Assembly: GCA_944393505.1 (NCBI GenBank)
Contig: CALYAK010000006.1
Span: 1-64,000, forward strand
Length of the DNA stretch: 64,000 bases
From: an uncultured Clostridia bacterium
GTDB lineage: Bacteria > Bacillota > Clostridia > TANB77 > CAG-508
Direction: 5' to 3'
The notes beneath the pieces were generated by a model. That model was not told the origin of the DNA, made no database searches, and worked only from the letters and a program-made list of their open reading frames with translations. Positions 42,148 through 51,096 of this stretch are shown piece by piece (within the stretch, counting starts at the first letter, position 1; each line of letters opens with the position of its first letter). The position numbers and the translations under genes are program-made.

Positions 42148-43257
42148 ATGAAAATAGAAACCGATAAAGAGAAAAAAATCATTTTGGCGATCGGAATTGC
42201 AGTTTTAGTTGTTGCAATTATAATTATTTCTTTGGTAGTTTGGAATGTACAAAAAGCAAAAAATGATTCTTCCGACACAACAGAAACTTTTGCTTTAGGA
42301 GAAGAAAATATTGAGCAGACCGAAAATGTTGAGATCATAGATGAATTACAAGATGCAGAAAATGAAATTATTGTATTAGAAGATGAAGAACCAGAAGAAG
42401 TGGAGGAAGAGCCAAAGGAATCCGAAACAAATAAAGTAGATCAAACAGATACGAAAGATTCTGGTACGCCTTATTATATCAAAGTAAATTATGGAGCCCA
42501 GGTTGTAACCATTTACAAAAAAGATGGAGATGGTAATTATACGGTTCCATATAAAGCTATGGTATGTTCGACAGGAACAGCGACGCCAACAAGTGGAGTT
42601 TATAAATTGCCGAAAAAGTATAAAAAAGCGGTAAAAGCTCGCTGGATTTATTTACAAGGAGATGTTTGGGGGCAATATGGAACCCGTATTACGGGAAACA
42701 TTCTATTCCATTCGGTTCCATATGAAAAACAAGATCCAGCTAGTTTAGAATGGTGGGAATATGATAAATTAGGAACAAAAGCATCTTTAGGTTGTATTCG
42801 ATTAACGGTAATAGATGCTAAATGGATTTATGAGAATTGCACAGCTGGAACTCAAGTGGAATTCTATACTTCTTCAGATCCAGGACCTTTTGGAAAACCA
42901 AGTGCAAAGAAAATATCCAATGCAGATGAATCAGTAAAAGTTTGGGATCCGACAGATCCGAGTGAAGATAATCCTTGGAAAACTTATCAAGAAGAGACAA
43001 AAACAGAGCAACCTTCCAATAATACAAATCAAATAGAGAATGATGAAAATGACAAAATCATTAATCAAGTAGAAAATACGGAAAGTAATGATGTTTACAA
43101 TATAGTAAATCAAACAAACAACATAGTAAAAAATGAAGTTGTCAATCAAATTTTTACAAATACAATAGCAAATCAAACCAATACTGTTATGACCAATATG
43201 GTAAATGCAGTGAATAAGATTGGTTTAAATGTTGCGGTAAATCAAATAAAAAAATAA
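42148..43257 (+). CDS. L,D-transpeptidase (YkuD) with Asn-rich tail
   Basis: A 369-residue exported enzyme. A membrane anchor (about residues 12-33) and an acidic linker precede the YkuD domain (about 110-245), with the His in NILFHSVPY and the catalytic Cys in KASLGCIRLTV. The usual S-H-G-C has Leu instead of His. After residue 290 comes a low-complexity Asn/Val/Thr tail in which NQ or NT recur (NQIEN, NQVEN, NQTNN, NQIF, NQTN). It would make 3-3 cross-links in peptidoglycan. The tail may span or bind the wall. Confidence 0.88.
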   Translation: MKIETDKEKKIILAIGIAVLVVAIIIISLVVWNVQKAKNDSSDTTETFALGEENIEQTENVEIIDELQDAENEIIVLEDEEPEEVEEEPKESETNKVDQTDTKDSGTPYYIKVNYGAQVVTIYKKDGDGNYTVPYKAMVCSTGTATPTSGVYKLPKKYKKAVKARWIYLQGDVWGQYGTRITGNILFHSVPYEKQDPASLEWWEYDKLGTKASLGCIRLTVIDAKWIYENCTAGTQVEFYTSSDPGPFGKPSAKKISNADESVKVWDPTDPSEDNPWKTYQEETKTEQPSNNTNQIENDENDKIINQVENTESNDVYNIVNQTNNIVKNEVVNQIFTNTIANQTNTVMTNMVNAVNKIGLNVAVNQIKK

Positions 43258-43267
43258 GGGATAAAAA

Positions 43268-43300
43268 GCAAGAGGCACCGAATTCGGTGCCTTTTTGCTT
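43268..43300 (+). terminator. Terminator after L,D-transpeptidase gene
   Basis: A perfect 20-base palindrome, AGGCACCGAATTCGGTGCCT, followed by five T. Confidence 0.93.
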
Positions 43301-43369
43301 GCTCAAAATTTGTTTGTTAACTGCCATTAGATTAGCAGAATACTAGGAAAATAGTTCTTTTTCAGTTGC

Positions 43370-43879
43370 TTACTGACAATAGGTTAAGGCATATAGAAGC
43401 ATAAAGTGAGCAAACTTGAAAGTTTGGTAAGCTTCTCCTTCCGAGATGGTAGGACGATTCGATAACAGGTGACAAACAGGGATGTAAGAAGATGTATCTG
43501 CGTCCCAGAGTTCTTTTGTGGGAGCAATATCGAGTGCGAGAAAAGTAGCCATGTATTGATTTTTCAAAAAGATGTCGATGACATACCAGTCTGGATGTGC
43601 GTCAATGCGCTTAAAGAAAATGAGGGAGCGATCCGTTTCATTTTCCATGGTTTCAGTCTGAACATAGAAATGAGATGGAGACTCTGGTAACTTCTGACAA
43701 GGATACGAATCCGAGAACACATCTTGAAACAGATTGGTAGCGGTTTGGCTTAGATCAATTCGAGGGATACTTGTTAGGTCCGCAGGGATAAATGAAGCTT
43801 TTGCGAGAGATAACAGCTCTTCTGATGTGAAGTCTGCTAGATACCGTTTACTTACTTGTTGCCATCGGATCGGAAACAT
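43370..43879 (-). CDS. Orphan 169-aa protein of unusual composition
   Basis: I do not recognise this protein. It begins MFPIRWQQVSKRYLADFT and contains YVQTETMENETDRSLIFFKR, WYVIDIFLKNQY and a helical C-terminus (AYQTFKFAHFMLLYALTY). Base composition is visibly richer in G+C than neighbours, with one CGG codon (residue 12). GGAGG lies before the start, and the sequence TTGC directly before the ATG is shared with the orphan at 1605. Monocistronic on the minus strand between plus-strand genes. Possibly transferred. Confidence 0.6.
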   Translation of the reverse strand: MFPIRWQQVSKRYLADFTSEELLSLAKASFIPADLTSIPRIDLSQTATNLFQDVFSDSYPCQKLPESPSHFYVQTETMENETDRSLIFFKRIDAHPDWYVIDIFLKNQYMATFLALDIAPTKELWDADTSSYIPVCHLLSNRPTISEGEAYQTFKFAHFMLLYALTYCQ

Positions 43880-43967
43880 GCAAACAATCCTCCTTTTTTT
43901 GAGCTGATAAGTTAATACGAACAGATCAATTATAGCATGCTTTCGAGGAAAAGTAAAATAAAAGAAG

Positions 43968-43996
43968 TTGACGAAAGGATAAGAGACTGATATAAT
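43968..43996 (+). promoter_or_regulatory. Promoter of dapF-dapL
   Basis: TTGACG, a 17-base spacer and TATAAT. No lysine riboswitch is visible in the 67-base leader. Confidence 0.8.
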
Positions 43997-44063
43997 GCAA
44001 CACGTAGTAATAAGATATAATTATATTTTATTTGCATATTAATACCTATAAGAGGTGAAATCT

Positions 44064-44921
44064 ATGTTAAAATTTACAAAAATGGAAGGGCTAGGGAATG
44101 ACTATGTTTATATGGATTGTACAGGAGAACAAACCATAAAAAACATACCATACCTAGCTCAATTTGTTAGTGATCGTCATTTTGGAATCGGATCCGATGG
44201 ATTAATTCTCATTTGCAAAAGTGAAGTGGCAGATTTTAAAATGAGAATGTTCAATTATGATGGTTCGGAAGCAGAAATGTGCGGAAACGGAATCCGCTGT
44301 GTTGGAAAATTTGTTTATGATAAAGGACTAACACAAAAACAAGAAGTATCCATTGAAACATTAGCAGGAATTAAAGTACTAAAACTAAATGTGGAAAATG
44401 GAAAAGTAAAAACGGTACGAGTGGATATGGGAAAACCAATCTTGGATCCAGCACAAATACCGGTAAAATCACAAGAAAATCCAGTACAAAACTTAAGAAT
44501 TACAGCAGAAGGAAGAGAATTTGTTTTTTCTTGTGTTTCAATGGGAAATCCTCATGCGATTACCAAAGTAGAAAAAGTAAAAGATTTTGAAGTAGAAAAA
44601 TATGGAAAAGTCATAGAAGTAGATGAACATTTTCCAAAAAGAACCAATGTGGAGTTTATTGAAATTGTAGATGAAAGCCACATTAAAATGAGAGTTTGGG
44701 AAAGAGGAGCAGGAGAAACACTTGCTTGTGGAACAGGTGCGTGTGCAACAGCAGTTGCTTGTTTCCTAAATGGTTATACGAAAAGAAATGTTATGGTTGA
44801 GCTATTAGGAGGCTCTTTACAAATCGAATGGGACGAAGAAACGGATCATGTCTATATGACAGGACCTGCTCGTACTGTTTTTGAGGGAGAAATCGAAGAA
44901 AAGGAGAAAGAAAATGATTAA
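44064..44921 (+). CDS. dapF: Diaminopimelate epimerase
   Basis: A 285-residue enzyme converting LL- to meso-diaminopimelate. The two catalytic cysteines lie in [14 protein letters not shown] (about residue 75) and [13 protein letters not shown] (about residue 225). [11 protein letters not shown] is the N-terminal signature. AGAGGTG sets the ATG at 44064. It overlaps dapL by eight bases. Confidence 0.97.
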   Translation: MLKFTKMEGLGNDYVYMDCTGEQTIKNIPYLAQFVSDRHFGIGSDGLILICKSEVADFKMRMFNYDGSEAEMCGNGIRCVGKFVYDKGLTQKQEVSIETLAGIKVLKLNVENGKVKTVRVDMGKPILDPAQIPVKSQENPVQNLRITAEGREFVFSCVSMGNPHAITKVEKVKDFEVEKYGKVIEVDEHFPKRTNVEFIEIVDESHIKMRVWERGAGETLACGTGACATAVACFLNGYTKRNVMVELLGGSLQIEWDEETDHVYMTGPARTVFEGEIEEKEKEND

Positions 44922-46125
44922 AATTAATGAAAACTTTTTAAAATTAGAACAAAGCTACCTATTTTCAACCATTGCAAAGAAAGTAGCGGCTTTCCAAAAA
45001 GAAAATCCGGATAAAAAAGTGATCAAATTAGGAATTGGAGATGTAACAAGACCACTTCCAAGCGTTGTAATTGAAGCAATGAAAAAAGCGGCAGAAGAAC
45101 AAGGAAGTGCAGAAACGTTTCGCGGATATGGACCAGAACAAGGATATGATTTCCTGAGAGAAAAGATTCAAAAACAAGATTATTTCGATCGAGGAATTGC
45201 AATTGATATCGATGAAATTTTTGTATCAGATGGAGCAAAATGTGATACGGGGAATATTGTTGACTTATTTGCAGAAGATAATATGGTAGCAATCACAGAT
45301 CCGGTTTATCCAGTTTATCGAGATACCAATCTAATGAGTGGAAGAAAAAAAATTATCTATATGCCATCTACAGCAGAAAATCATTTTAATCCAGATTTCC
45401 CAAATGAAGTGCCAGATATTATTTACTTATGTAATCCCAATAATCCAACAGGAACTACAATGGATCGTGAAGAAGTAGAAAAATGGGTTCATTATGCAAA
45501 AGAAAACAAATCGATTATCCTTTATGATTCTGCTTATGAAGCATTCGTAGAAGATAAAAATGTTCCAAGAAGCATTTTTGAAATTGAAGGAGCAAAAGAA
45601 GTTGCTATTGAATTTCGTAGTTTTTCGAAAACAGCCGGTTTTACGGGAATGCGCTGTGCCTATACGATTGTTCCCAAACAAGTAAAAGCTTATACGGAAA
45701 AAGGAGAAGCTGTTTTCTTAAATGCTTTATGGAACCGTAGACAATGTACAAAATTTAATGGCGTTAGTTATATCATTCAAAGAGGAGCAGAAGCGATCTA
45801 TTCAGAAGAAGGACAAAAACAAATTCAAGAAAATATTGCTTATTACAAAGAAAATGCAAAAATAATTCGAGAAGGATTAATAAAGGCTGGATTTACTATC
45901 TATGGAGGAGTTGATTCCCCATATATTTGGCTAAAGGTTCCGGAAGGTCTTTCTTCTTGGGAATTTTTTGATGAATTGTTAGAAAAAGCAAATGTTGTCG
46001 GAACACCAGGAGTTGGTTTTGGATCTTGTGGCGAGGGATATTTTCGTTTGACGGCATTTGGAACAAAAGAAAATACCATAGAAGCAGTAAAAAGAATTGT
46101 AGAAAAATATTGCCAAACACGTTAA
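44914..46125 (+). CDS. dapL: LL-diaminopimelate aminotransferase
   Basis: A 403-residue class I PLP aminotransferase. [38 protein letters not shown] and the PLP lysine in [15 protein letters not shown] are typical of DapL. It makes LL-DAP directly from tetrahydrodipicolinate, bypassing the succinyl or acetyl routes. Product passes to DapF encoded just upstream. AAAGGAGAA before the ATG at 44914 sets the start. Confidence 0.96.
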   Translation: MIKINENFLKLEQSYLFSTIAKKVAAFQKENPDKKVIKLGIGDVTRPLPSVVIEAMKKAAEEQGSAETFRGYGPEQGYDFLREKIQKQDYFDRGIAIDIDEIFVSDGAKCDTGNIVDLFAEDNMVAITDPVYPVYRDTNLMSGRKKIIYMPSTAENHFNPDFPNEVPDIIYLCNPNNPTGTTMDREEVEKWVHYAKENKSIILYDSAYEAFVEDKNVPRSIFEIEGAKEVAIEFRSFSKTAGFTGMRCAYTIVPKQVKAYTEKGEAVFLNALWNRRQCTKFNGVSYIIQRGAEAIYSEEGQKQIQENIAYYKENAKIIREGLIKAGFTIYGGVDSPYIWLKVPEGLSSWEFFDELLEKANVVGTPGVGFGSCGEGYFRLTAFGTKENTIEAVKRIVEKYCQTR

Positions 46126-46138
46126 TCTATGGTAAAAT
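46110..46138 (+). promoter_or_regulatory. Promoter of rpsO, overlapping the end of dapL
   Basis: TTGCCA, a 17-base spacer and TAAAAT straddle the dapL stop codon. An 80-base leader follows, a possible S15 autoregulatory region. Confidence 0.7.
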
Positions 46139-46225
46139 ATATACGTTAGTAGCCTATTACTTGGTTTTTGGATCAAACACCACAAAGACTCAGTTTTAGG
46201 AAAAAGAATTAGGGAGGTGTAAATC

Positions 46226-46489
46226 ATGACAAAAGAAAGAAAACAAGAAATCATTGCAACTTATAAAAGAGATGAAAAAGATACTGGTTCACCAGAAGTT
46301 CAAATTGCTCTTTTAACAGAAAGAATCAATGAATTAACAGAGCATTTAAAAGTTCACACAAAGGATAATCATTCTAGAAGAGGACTTTTAAAAATGGTAG
46401 GATCTAGAAGAAATCTATTAAACTACCTTGCAAAAAAAGATATCCAAAGATATAGAGATATAGTAGAAAAATTAAATTTAAGAAAATAA
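46226..46489 (+). CDS. rpsO: 30S ribosomal protein S15
   Basis: An 87-residue protein with the S15 signature [23 protein letters not shown] and [20 protein letters not shown]. It binds 16S rRNA early in assembly. AGGGAGGTG precedes the ATG. Followed by pnp as in most bacteria. Confidence 0.98.
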   Translation: MTKERKQEIIATYKRDEKDTGSPEVQIALLTERINELTEHLKVHTKDNHSRRGLLKMVGSRRNLLNYLAKKDIQRYRDIVEKLNLRK

Positions 46490-46497
46490 TTTGATGC

Positions 46498-46538
46498 ATT
46501 GGACGTTTTGCAAATTCTGCTTAACGTCCAATTTGCAA
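46498..46538 (+). promoter_or_regulatory. Interleaved hairpins in the rpsO-pnp gap
   Basis: ATTGGACGTT (46498-46507) pairs with AACGTCCAAT (46523-46532), while TTGCAAATT (46508-46516) pairs with AATTTGCAA (46530-46538). The two stems share bases, so they are alternative or pseudoknotted. Perhaps a processing site or attenuator. Confidence 0.5.
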
Positions 46539-46671
46539 GTTATTTAAAAAAGGGTTTGAAATTAGTAAGTAGCTTGTCTAATGTGCTAAGAAAAAAAGAT
46601 GAAAAGAATCATAGCATATTATAGAGGTTACGCTAATTCAAACACCGAAAAGTTTTGAAAGAAAGGAGTGT

Positions 46672-46698
46672 ATGACAAAAAAGTCATACAAAAAGTAG
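46672..46698 (+). other. Eight-codon upstream ORF / hairpin before pnp
   Basis: ATG ACA AAA AAG TCA TAC AAA AAG TAG begins three bases after AAAGGAG (46662-46668) and ends one base before the pnp ATG. The same bases form a hairpin, GTATGAC (46670-46676) with GTCATAC (46683-46689). It is either a leader peptide with translational coupling or a fold that brings the ribosome site nearer to pnp. Confidence 0.55.
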
Positions 46699-46699
46699 T

Positions 46700-48835
46700 A
46701 TGTTTAAAACTTATACGACAGAATTAGCGGGCAGAAGCCTAACGATTGAAACAGGAAAGGTGGCAGGACTTGCCAATGGTAGTGTTTGGGTAAGATATGG
46801 TGATACCGTTGTTATGGTTAATGTAACAGCAGCTAAAGAACCAAAAGAAGGAATTGATTTTTTTCCACTATCGGTAGATTATGAAGAAAAATTATACTCT
46901 GTAGGAAAAATTCCGGGAGGATTTACGAAAAGAGAAGGGAAACCAGCTGAAAAAGCAATTTTAACATCAAGAGCAATTGATCGACCATTAAGACCATTAT
47001 TCCCAAAAGATTTTCGTAATGATGTATGTGTTGTGGCGACCGTTTTATCCGTAGACCAAGACAATTCACCAGAAGTATGTGCCATGATTGGTGCATCTGC
47101 TGCATTATCCATTTCGGATATTCCATTTGGAGGACCAACAGCGGCAGTTAATGTGGGGTATGTAGATGATCAAATTATTATTAATCCAACTGCAGAACAA
47201 AGAGAGAAAAGTAGATTAAATTTAACAGTAGCTGCAACGATGGAAAAAATCACGATGATTGAAGCAGGAGCAGATGAAATTCCAAATCATATTATGCTAG
47301 AAGCAATTAAACAAGCACATGAAGCAATTAAAAAAATCTGTAACTTTATTTCTGATATCAAAGCAGAAATTGGAAAAGAAAAATTTGCTTATCAATCTTT
47401 TGCAGTAGATCCAGAAGTTTATGCTGAAATTGAAGAGAACTTTAAAGATCGTATGTATCAAGATGTACAAGCAACAGACAAAGAAGTAAGAGACGCTAAT
47501 ATTGATAAAATTACAGAAGATATTACAAATTATTATATCGAAAAACATGGAGAAGAAGCAGCAGAAGAAAAACAAAGAGATATTGCAGATAGTATCCATG
47601 ACCTAGAGAAAAAATGTGTTAGAGAAATGATTCTAAAAGAACATAAAAGACCAGATGGAAGAAAAATCGATGAAATTCGCCCACTTTCTTGTGAGGTTGG
47701 TGTTCTTCCGAGAGTACATGGTAGTGCGATCTTTACAAGAGGACAAACACAAGTACTTTCAGTTGCTACTTTAGGAATGAAAAGTGAAGAACAAATGCTA
47801 GATGGAATTGATGAAGAAGAATCAAAACGTTATATGCATCATTATAACTTCCCATCCTACAGTGTGGGGGAAGCAAGACCTTCTAGAGGACCTGGAAGAA
47901 GAGAAATTGGACATGGAGCTTTAGCAGAAAAAGCATTAGTTCCAGTAATTCCTTCTGTTGATGAATTCCCATATTCAATTCGTGTTGTTTCAGAAGTATT
48001 ATCTTCTAATGGATCAACATCGCAAGCTAGTATTTGCGGAAGTACACTTGCTCTAATGGATGCAGGTGTTCCAATTAAAAAACCAGTAGCTGGAATTTCA
48101 ACTGGACTTGTAACCGATAAAGAAGATCCAAATAACTATATCATGTTAACGGATATCCAAGGAATCGAAGATTTCTTTGGAGATATGGATTTTAAAGTTG
48201 GTGGTACAAAAGATGGAATTACAGCAATTCAAGTAGACATTAAAATTGATGGTTTAACATATGATATCATTAAAGAAGCTTTTGAAAGAACAAAAGTAGC
48301 AAGAGACTATATCTTAGATGAAGTTATGTTAAAACAAATTGCAAAACCAAGAGAAGAATTATCTCCATTTGCTCCAAGAATTGTAACAACCATGATTCCA
48401 GTTGATAAAATTAAAGATGTCATTGGAACAGGTGGAAAAACGATTAATCAAATTATTGATGCTACTGGAGTAAAAATCGATATCGAAGAAGATGGACGTG
48501 TATGCATCTATTCTTCCGATGATGAGAGTGCATTAAAAGCATTAAAAATGATTGAATTAATCACAAGAGAGATTGAAGTAGGCGGAGTTTATGAGGGAAC
48601 CGTTAGTCGTATCGTAAACTTTGGTGCTTTCATTGACTTAGGTGCAGGAAAAGAAGGACTACTTCATATTTCTAAAATTTCAAGCAAAAGAGTCGAAAAA
48701 GTAGAAGATGTTCTTTCGGTTGGTGATGAAGTAAAAGTAAAAGTAATTGAAATTGATCACCAAAATCGTATTAATTTAAGTATGAAAGATTTAGAAGCAA
48801 AACCAGAAGAACAAGAAAAAACAGAAGAAGTTTAA
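46700..48835 (+). CDS. pnp: Polyribonucleotide nucleotidyltransferase
   Basis: A 711-residue 3'-5' phosphorolytic exoribonuclease: two RNase PH-like domains, a KH domain (VIGTGGKTINQIIDATG, about residues 575-590) and an S1 domain (GGVYEGTVSRIVNFGAFIDL) near the C-terminus, then an acidic tail. Part of RNA turnover with RNase Y. The best ribosome site lies 31 bases before the ATG, with a short ORF/hairpin between. Confidence 0.98.
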   Translation: MFKTYTTELAGRSLTIETGKVAGLANGSVWVRYGDTVVMVNVTAAKEPKEGIDFFPLSVDYEEKLYSVGKIPGGFTKREGKPAEKAILTSRAIDRPLRPLFPKDFRNDVCVVATVLSVDQDNSPEVCAMIGASAALSISDIPFGGPTAAVNVGYVDDQIIINPTAEQREKSRLNLTVAATMEKITMIEAGADEIPNHIMLEAIKQAHEAIKKICNFISDIKAEIGKEKFAYQSFAVDPEVYAEIEENFKDRMYQDVQATDKEVRDANIDKITEDITNYYIEKHGEEAAEEKQRDIADSIHDLEKKCVREMILKEHKRPDGRKIDEIRPLSCEVGVLPRVHGSAIFTRGQTQVLSVATLGMKSEEQMLDGIDEEESKRYMHHYNFPSYSVGEARPSRGPGRREIGHGALAEKALVPVIPSVDEFPYSIRVVSEVLSSNGSTSQASICGSTLALMDAGVPIKKPVAGISTGLVTDKEDPNNYIMLTDIQGIEDFFGDMDFKVGGTKDGITAIQVDIKIDGLTYDIIKEAFERTKVARDYILDEVMLKQIAKPREELSPFAPRIVTTMIPVDKIKDVIGTGGKTINQIIDATGVKIDIEEDGRVCIYSSDDESALKALKMIELITREIEVGGVYEGTVSRIVNFGAFIDLGAGKEGLLHISKISSKRVEKVEDVLSVGDEVKVKVIEIDHQNRINLSMKDLEAKPEEQEKTEEV

Positions 48836-48862
48836 TTTAAGAAAAAGTTAAGGTTCAAAAAG

Positions 48863-48891
48863 TTGCAAAAAAAATCGTATAATAGTATAAT
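48863..48891 (+). promoter_or_regulatory. Promoter of GT2 gene
   Basis: TTGCAA, a 17-base spacer and TATAAT. Confidence 0.75.
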
Positions 48892-48926
48892 AAGATCGAT
48901 AAAATAAAAGAAAAAGGAGAAAAACT

Positions 48927-50156
48927 ATGGAATATCTATATATGTTGCAGCAAGCACTAGCATGGGTTGTAACAATATTTTGGTTATACCAATTAGTCAT
49001 TAGTATTTGCTCTTTAGTAAAGTTGAAAGATAAACCGATTTTAGAAAAGAAAGAAAACCGCTTTATGGCAATTATTCCTGCACATAATGAGGAAATGGTA
49101 ATCGAGAATTTAGTAAACAGCCTTAAGAATCAAGATTATCCAAAAGATCGATATGATATTTATGTGATTGCAGATAATTGTACAGATCGTACTGCTCAAA
49201 TTGCAAAAGATGCAGGAGCAATCGTATATGAACGTTTTGATGCACAACATAAAACAAAAGGTTACTCACTTCAATGGTTTTTGCAACAAAAAATCAAAGA
49301 AGATGCACCATATGATGCTTTTTGTGTGTTTGATGCAGACAATATTGTAGATGTTAATTTCTTGAAAAATATGAATAAAAAACTATGCCAAGGAGAGACT
49401 GTGGTTCAAGGTTATCGAGACATCAAAAATCCAACAGATAGTTGGATTACAGCTGGTTATGCTATTTTCTATTGGACCATGAACCGTTTCTATCACTTAG
49501 CTCGCTATAACGTAGGTTTATCTCCTCTAATTAATGGTACTGGTTTTATGGTTCGCTTTGATGTCATCAAACCAGATGGCTGGGATACCAAGACTTTAAC
49601 AGAGGATATTGAATTTTCCTTAAAGAGAATTATTAAAGGACAAAAACTTGGTTGGGCAACCGATGCAATTGTATATGATGAACAACCAGTTGGATTTAAA
49701 CAATCTTGGTCTCAAAGATCTAGATGGACGGTAGGACATATTCAATGTATGAAAGAATATACCAAACAATTAGCAGTTGCAGTAAAAGAACATAAAACAT
49801 TAATGAATTTCGATGGTTTATTATATATATTAGGATCAATTCCAATGTTCATTGTGACAATTGCTCTTTTGTTATTAAATTTTGTAATGTATTTTGGATC
49901 TGGAATGTCTACGGCAGAACTAGGAATTAATATTGTAAGATATATTGTTCCAACCTTCTTTTTACCAATTCTTGTAGGAATGATTATCATGAAATTAGAT
50001 AAAAAGCCAATTAAACCAATGGCAAAGGGATTAGCTCTATATCCAGTATTCATGGGATCATGGTTATTGATTAACTTTAAATGTCTATTCAAACAAGATA
50101 CCAAATGGGAAAAGATTGAACACGTTCGAAACATTAAGATTAATGAAGTTGCTTAA
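48927..50156 (+). CDS. Membrane glycosyltransferase family 2
   Basis: A 409-residue processive-type GT2. An N-terminal membrane helix is followed by MAIIPAHNEEMVIENLV, then DNCTDRTA, CVFDADNIVD (metal-binding DxD), LTEDIEFSLK and the QRSRW motif (SQRSRWTVGHIQ). Two to three membrane helices lie at the C-terminus. This layout is that of cellulose/hyaluronan/poly-GlcNAc synthases. The polymer is unknown, and no accessory genes are adjacent. Confidence 0.9.
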   Translation: MEYLYMLQQALAWVVTIFWLYQLVISICSLVKLKDKPILEKKENRFMAIIPAHNEEMVIENLVNSLKNQDYPKDRYDIYVIADNCTDRTAQIAKDAGAIVYERFDAQHKTKGYSLQWFLQQKIKEDAPYDAFCVFDADNIVDVNFLKNMNKKLCQGETVVQGYRDIKNPTDSWITAGYAIFYWTMNRFYHLARYNVGLSPLINGTGFMVRFDVIKPDGWDTKTLTEDIEFSLKRIIKGQKLGWATDAIVYDEQPVGFKQSWSQRSRWTVGHIQCMKEYTKQLAVAVKEHKTLMNFDGLLYILGSIPMFIVTIALLLLNFVMYFGSGMSTAELGINIVRYIVPTFFLPILVGMIIMKLDKKPIKPMAKGLALYPVFMGSWLLINFKCLFKQDTKWEKIEHVRNIKINEVA

Positions 50157-50170
50157 GAAAATAGAAAATC

Positions 50171-50202
50171 AAAAGGCTGACCATAATAAAGTCAGCTTTT
50201 TT
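50171..50202 (+). terminator. Terminator after GT2 gene
   Basis: AAGGCTGAC pairs with GTCAGCTTT, then T-run. Confidence 0.85.
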
Positions 50203-50221
50203 GGTAAAGGAGACGAATCAA

Positions 50222-51076
50222 GTGGATTGTACAAAGATAAAAGTATATGCTTTTGTAGGACCATCTGGCACGGGAAAAAGTTATCGTGCGCAGATGGTTG
50301 CTGCTGAAAATGGAATTGAATATATTATCGATGATGGCTTGTTAATTAAAGGAAATGATATTGTAGCTGGTACTTCTGCAAAAAAAGCAGCAACCAAAAT
50401 TGAAACAGTAAAGCATGCTCTTTTTTTGGAAGAGAAAGAAAGAGAAGAAATTCGAAAAGCATTCGAAAAAGAAAATTTAGAATCGATTTTGATTTTAGGA
50501 ACATCGGATGGAATGGTAGAAAAAATAGCAGAAAATTTAGGACTTCCAAAAATTCAAAAAACCATCTATATTCAAGATGTAGCCACTGAAACGGAAATTG
50601 AGCAAGCAAAAAGGATGAGAACAGTAGAAGGAAAGCATGTTATCCCAGTTCCAACTTTTGAATTAAAGAAAGAATTTTCTGGCTATTTATTAGATCCACT
50701 ACAAATTTTCAAATCAAAAGGAAAAGGAAAGGACCCATACATAACAGAAAAGTCGATTATTCGACCAACGTTTAGCTATTTAGGAAATTTCACCATATCG
50801 GAAAATGTTTTTAAGACCATTTTAGAATATGTAGCTAGCAAAAATGAATATATTTATCGAGTAGCAAAAATCCGTGTGGATAAATCGGATCGAGGCTTAG
50901 AGCTATATATGGAAGTAATTGTTGTCTATGGTTGCAATGTCTATTCTGTTCTAAAAGAGTTTCGTGAAAAATGCAAAAAGGAAGTAGAAAAATTAACTAC
51001 AATGGTTCCAGATCAAATGGCAATTGTTGCAAAAGGTATCTATATTCCTGAAGCAAAGAAAGAACAAGAATTCTAG
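50222..51076 (+). CDS. P-loop NTPase fused to Asp23/Gls24-like domain
   Basis: A protein of about 284 residues. The N-terminal half has FVGPSGTGKSYRA (Walker A, about residue 12) and LESILILGTSDGMVEKIA, a kinase-like P-loop fold. The C-terminal 110 residues (YLGNFTISENVFKTILEYVA, LYMEVIVVYGCNVYSV, KEVEKLTTMVPDQMAIVAKG) match the Asp23/Gls24 fold found in envelope-associated Firmicutes proteins. The GTG at 50222 follows AAAGGAG by about ten bases; a TTG at 50201 is in frame but overlaps the terminator. Function unknown. Confidence 0.8.
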   Translation: MDCTKIKVYAFVGPSGTGKSYRAQMVAAENGIEYIIDDGLLIKGNDIVAGTSAKKAATKIETVKHALFLEEKEREEIRKAFEKENLESILILGTSDGMVEKIAENLGLPKIQKTIYIQDVATETEIEQAKRMRTVEGKHVIPVPTFELKKEFSGYLLDPLQIFKSKGKGKDPYITEKSIIRPTFSYLGNFTISENVFKTILEYVASKNEYIYRVAKIRVDKSDRGLELYMEVIVVYGCNVYSVLKEFREKCKKEVEKLTTMVPDQMAIVAKGIYIPEAKKEQEF

Positions 51077-51096
51077 AAATCGAGGAGGAAAGAAAA

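Noticed and set aside
43997-44063. Possible lysine riboswitch before dapF
   Set aside because: The leader is only 67 bases, AT-rich and lacks the multi-helix structure.
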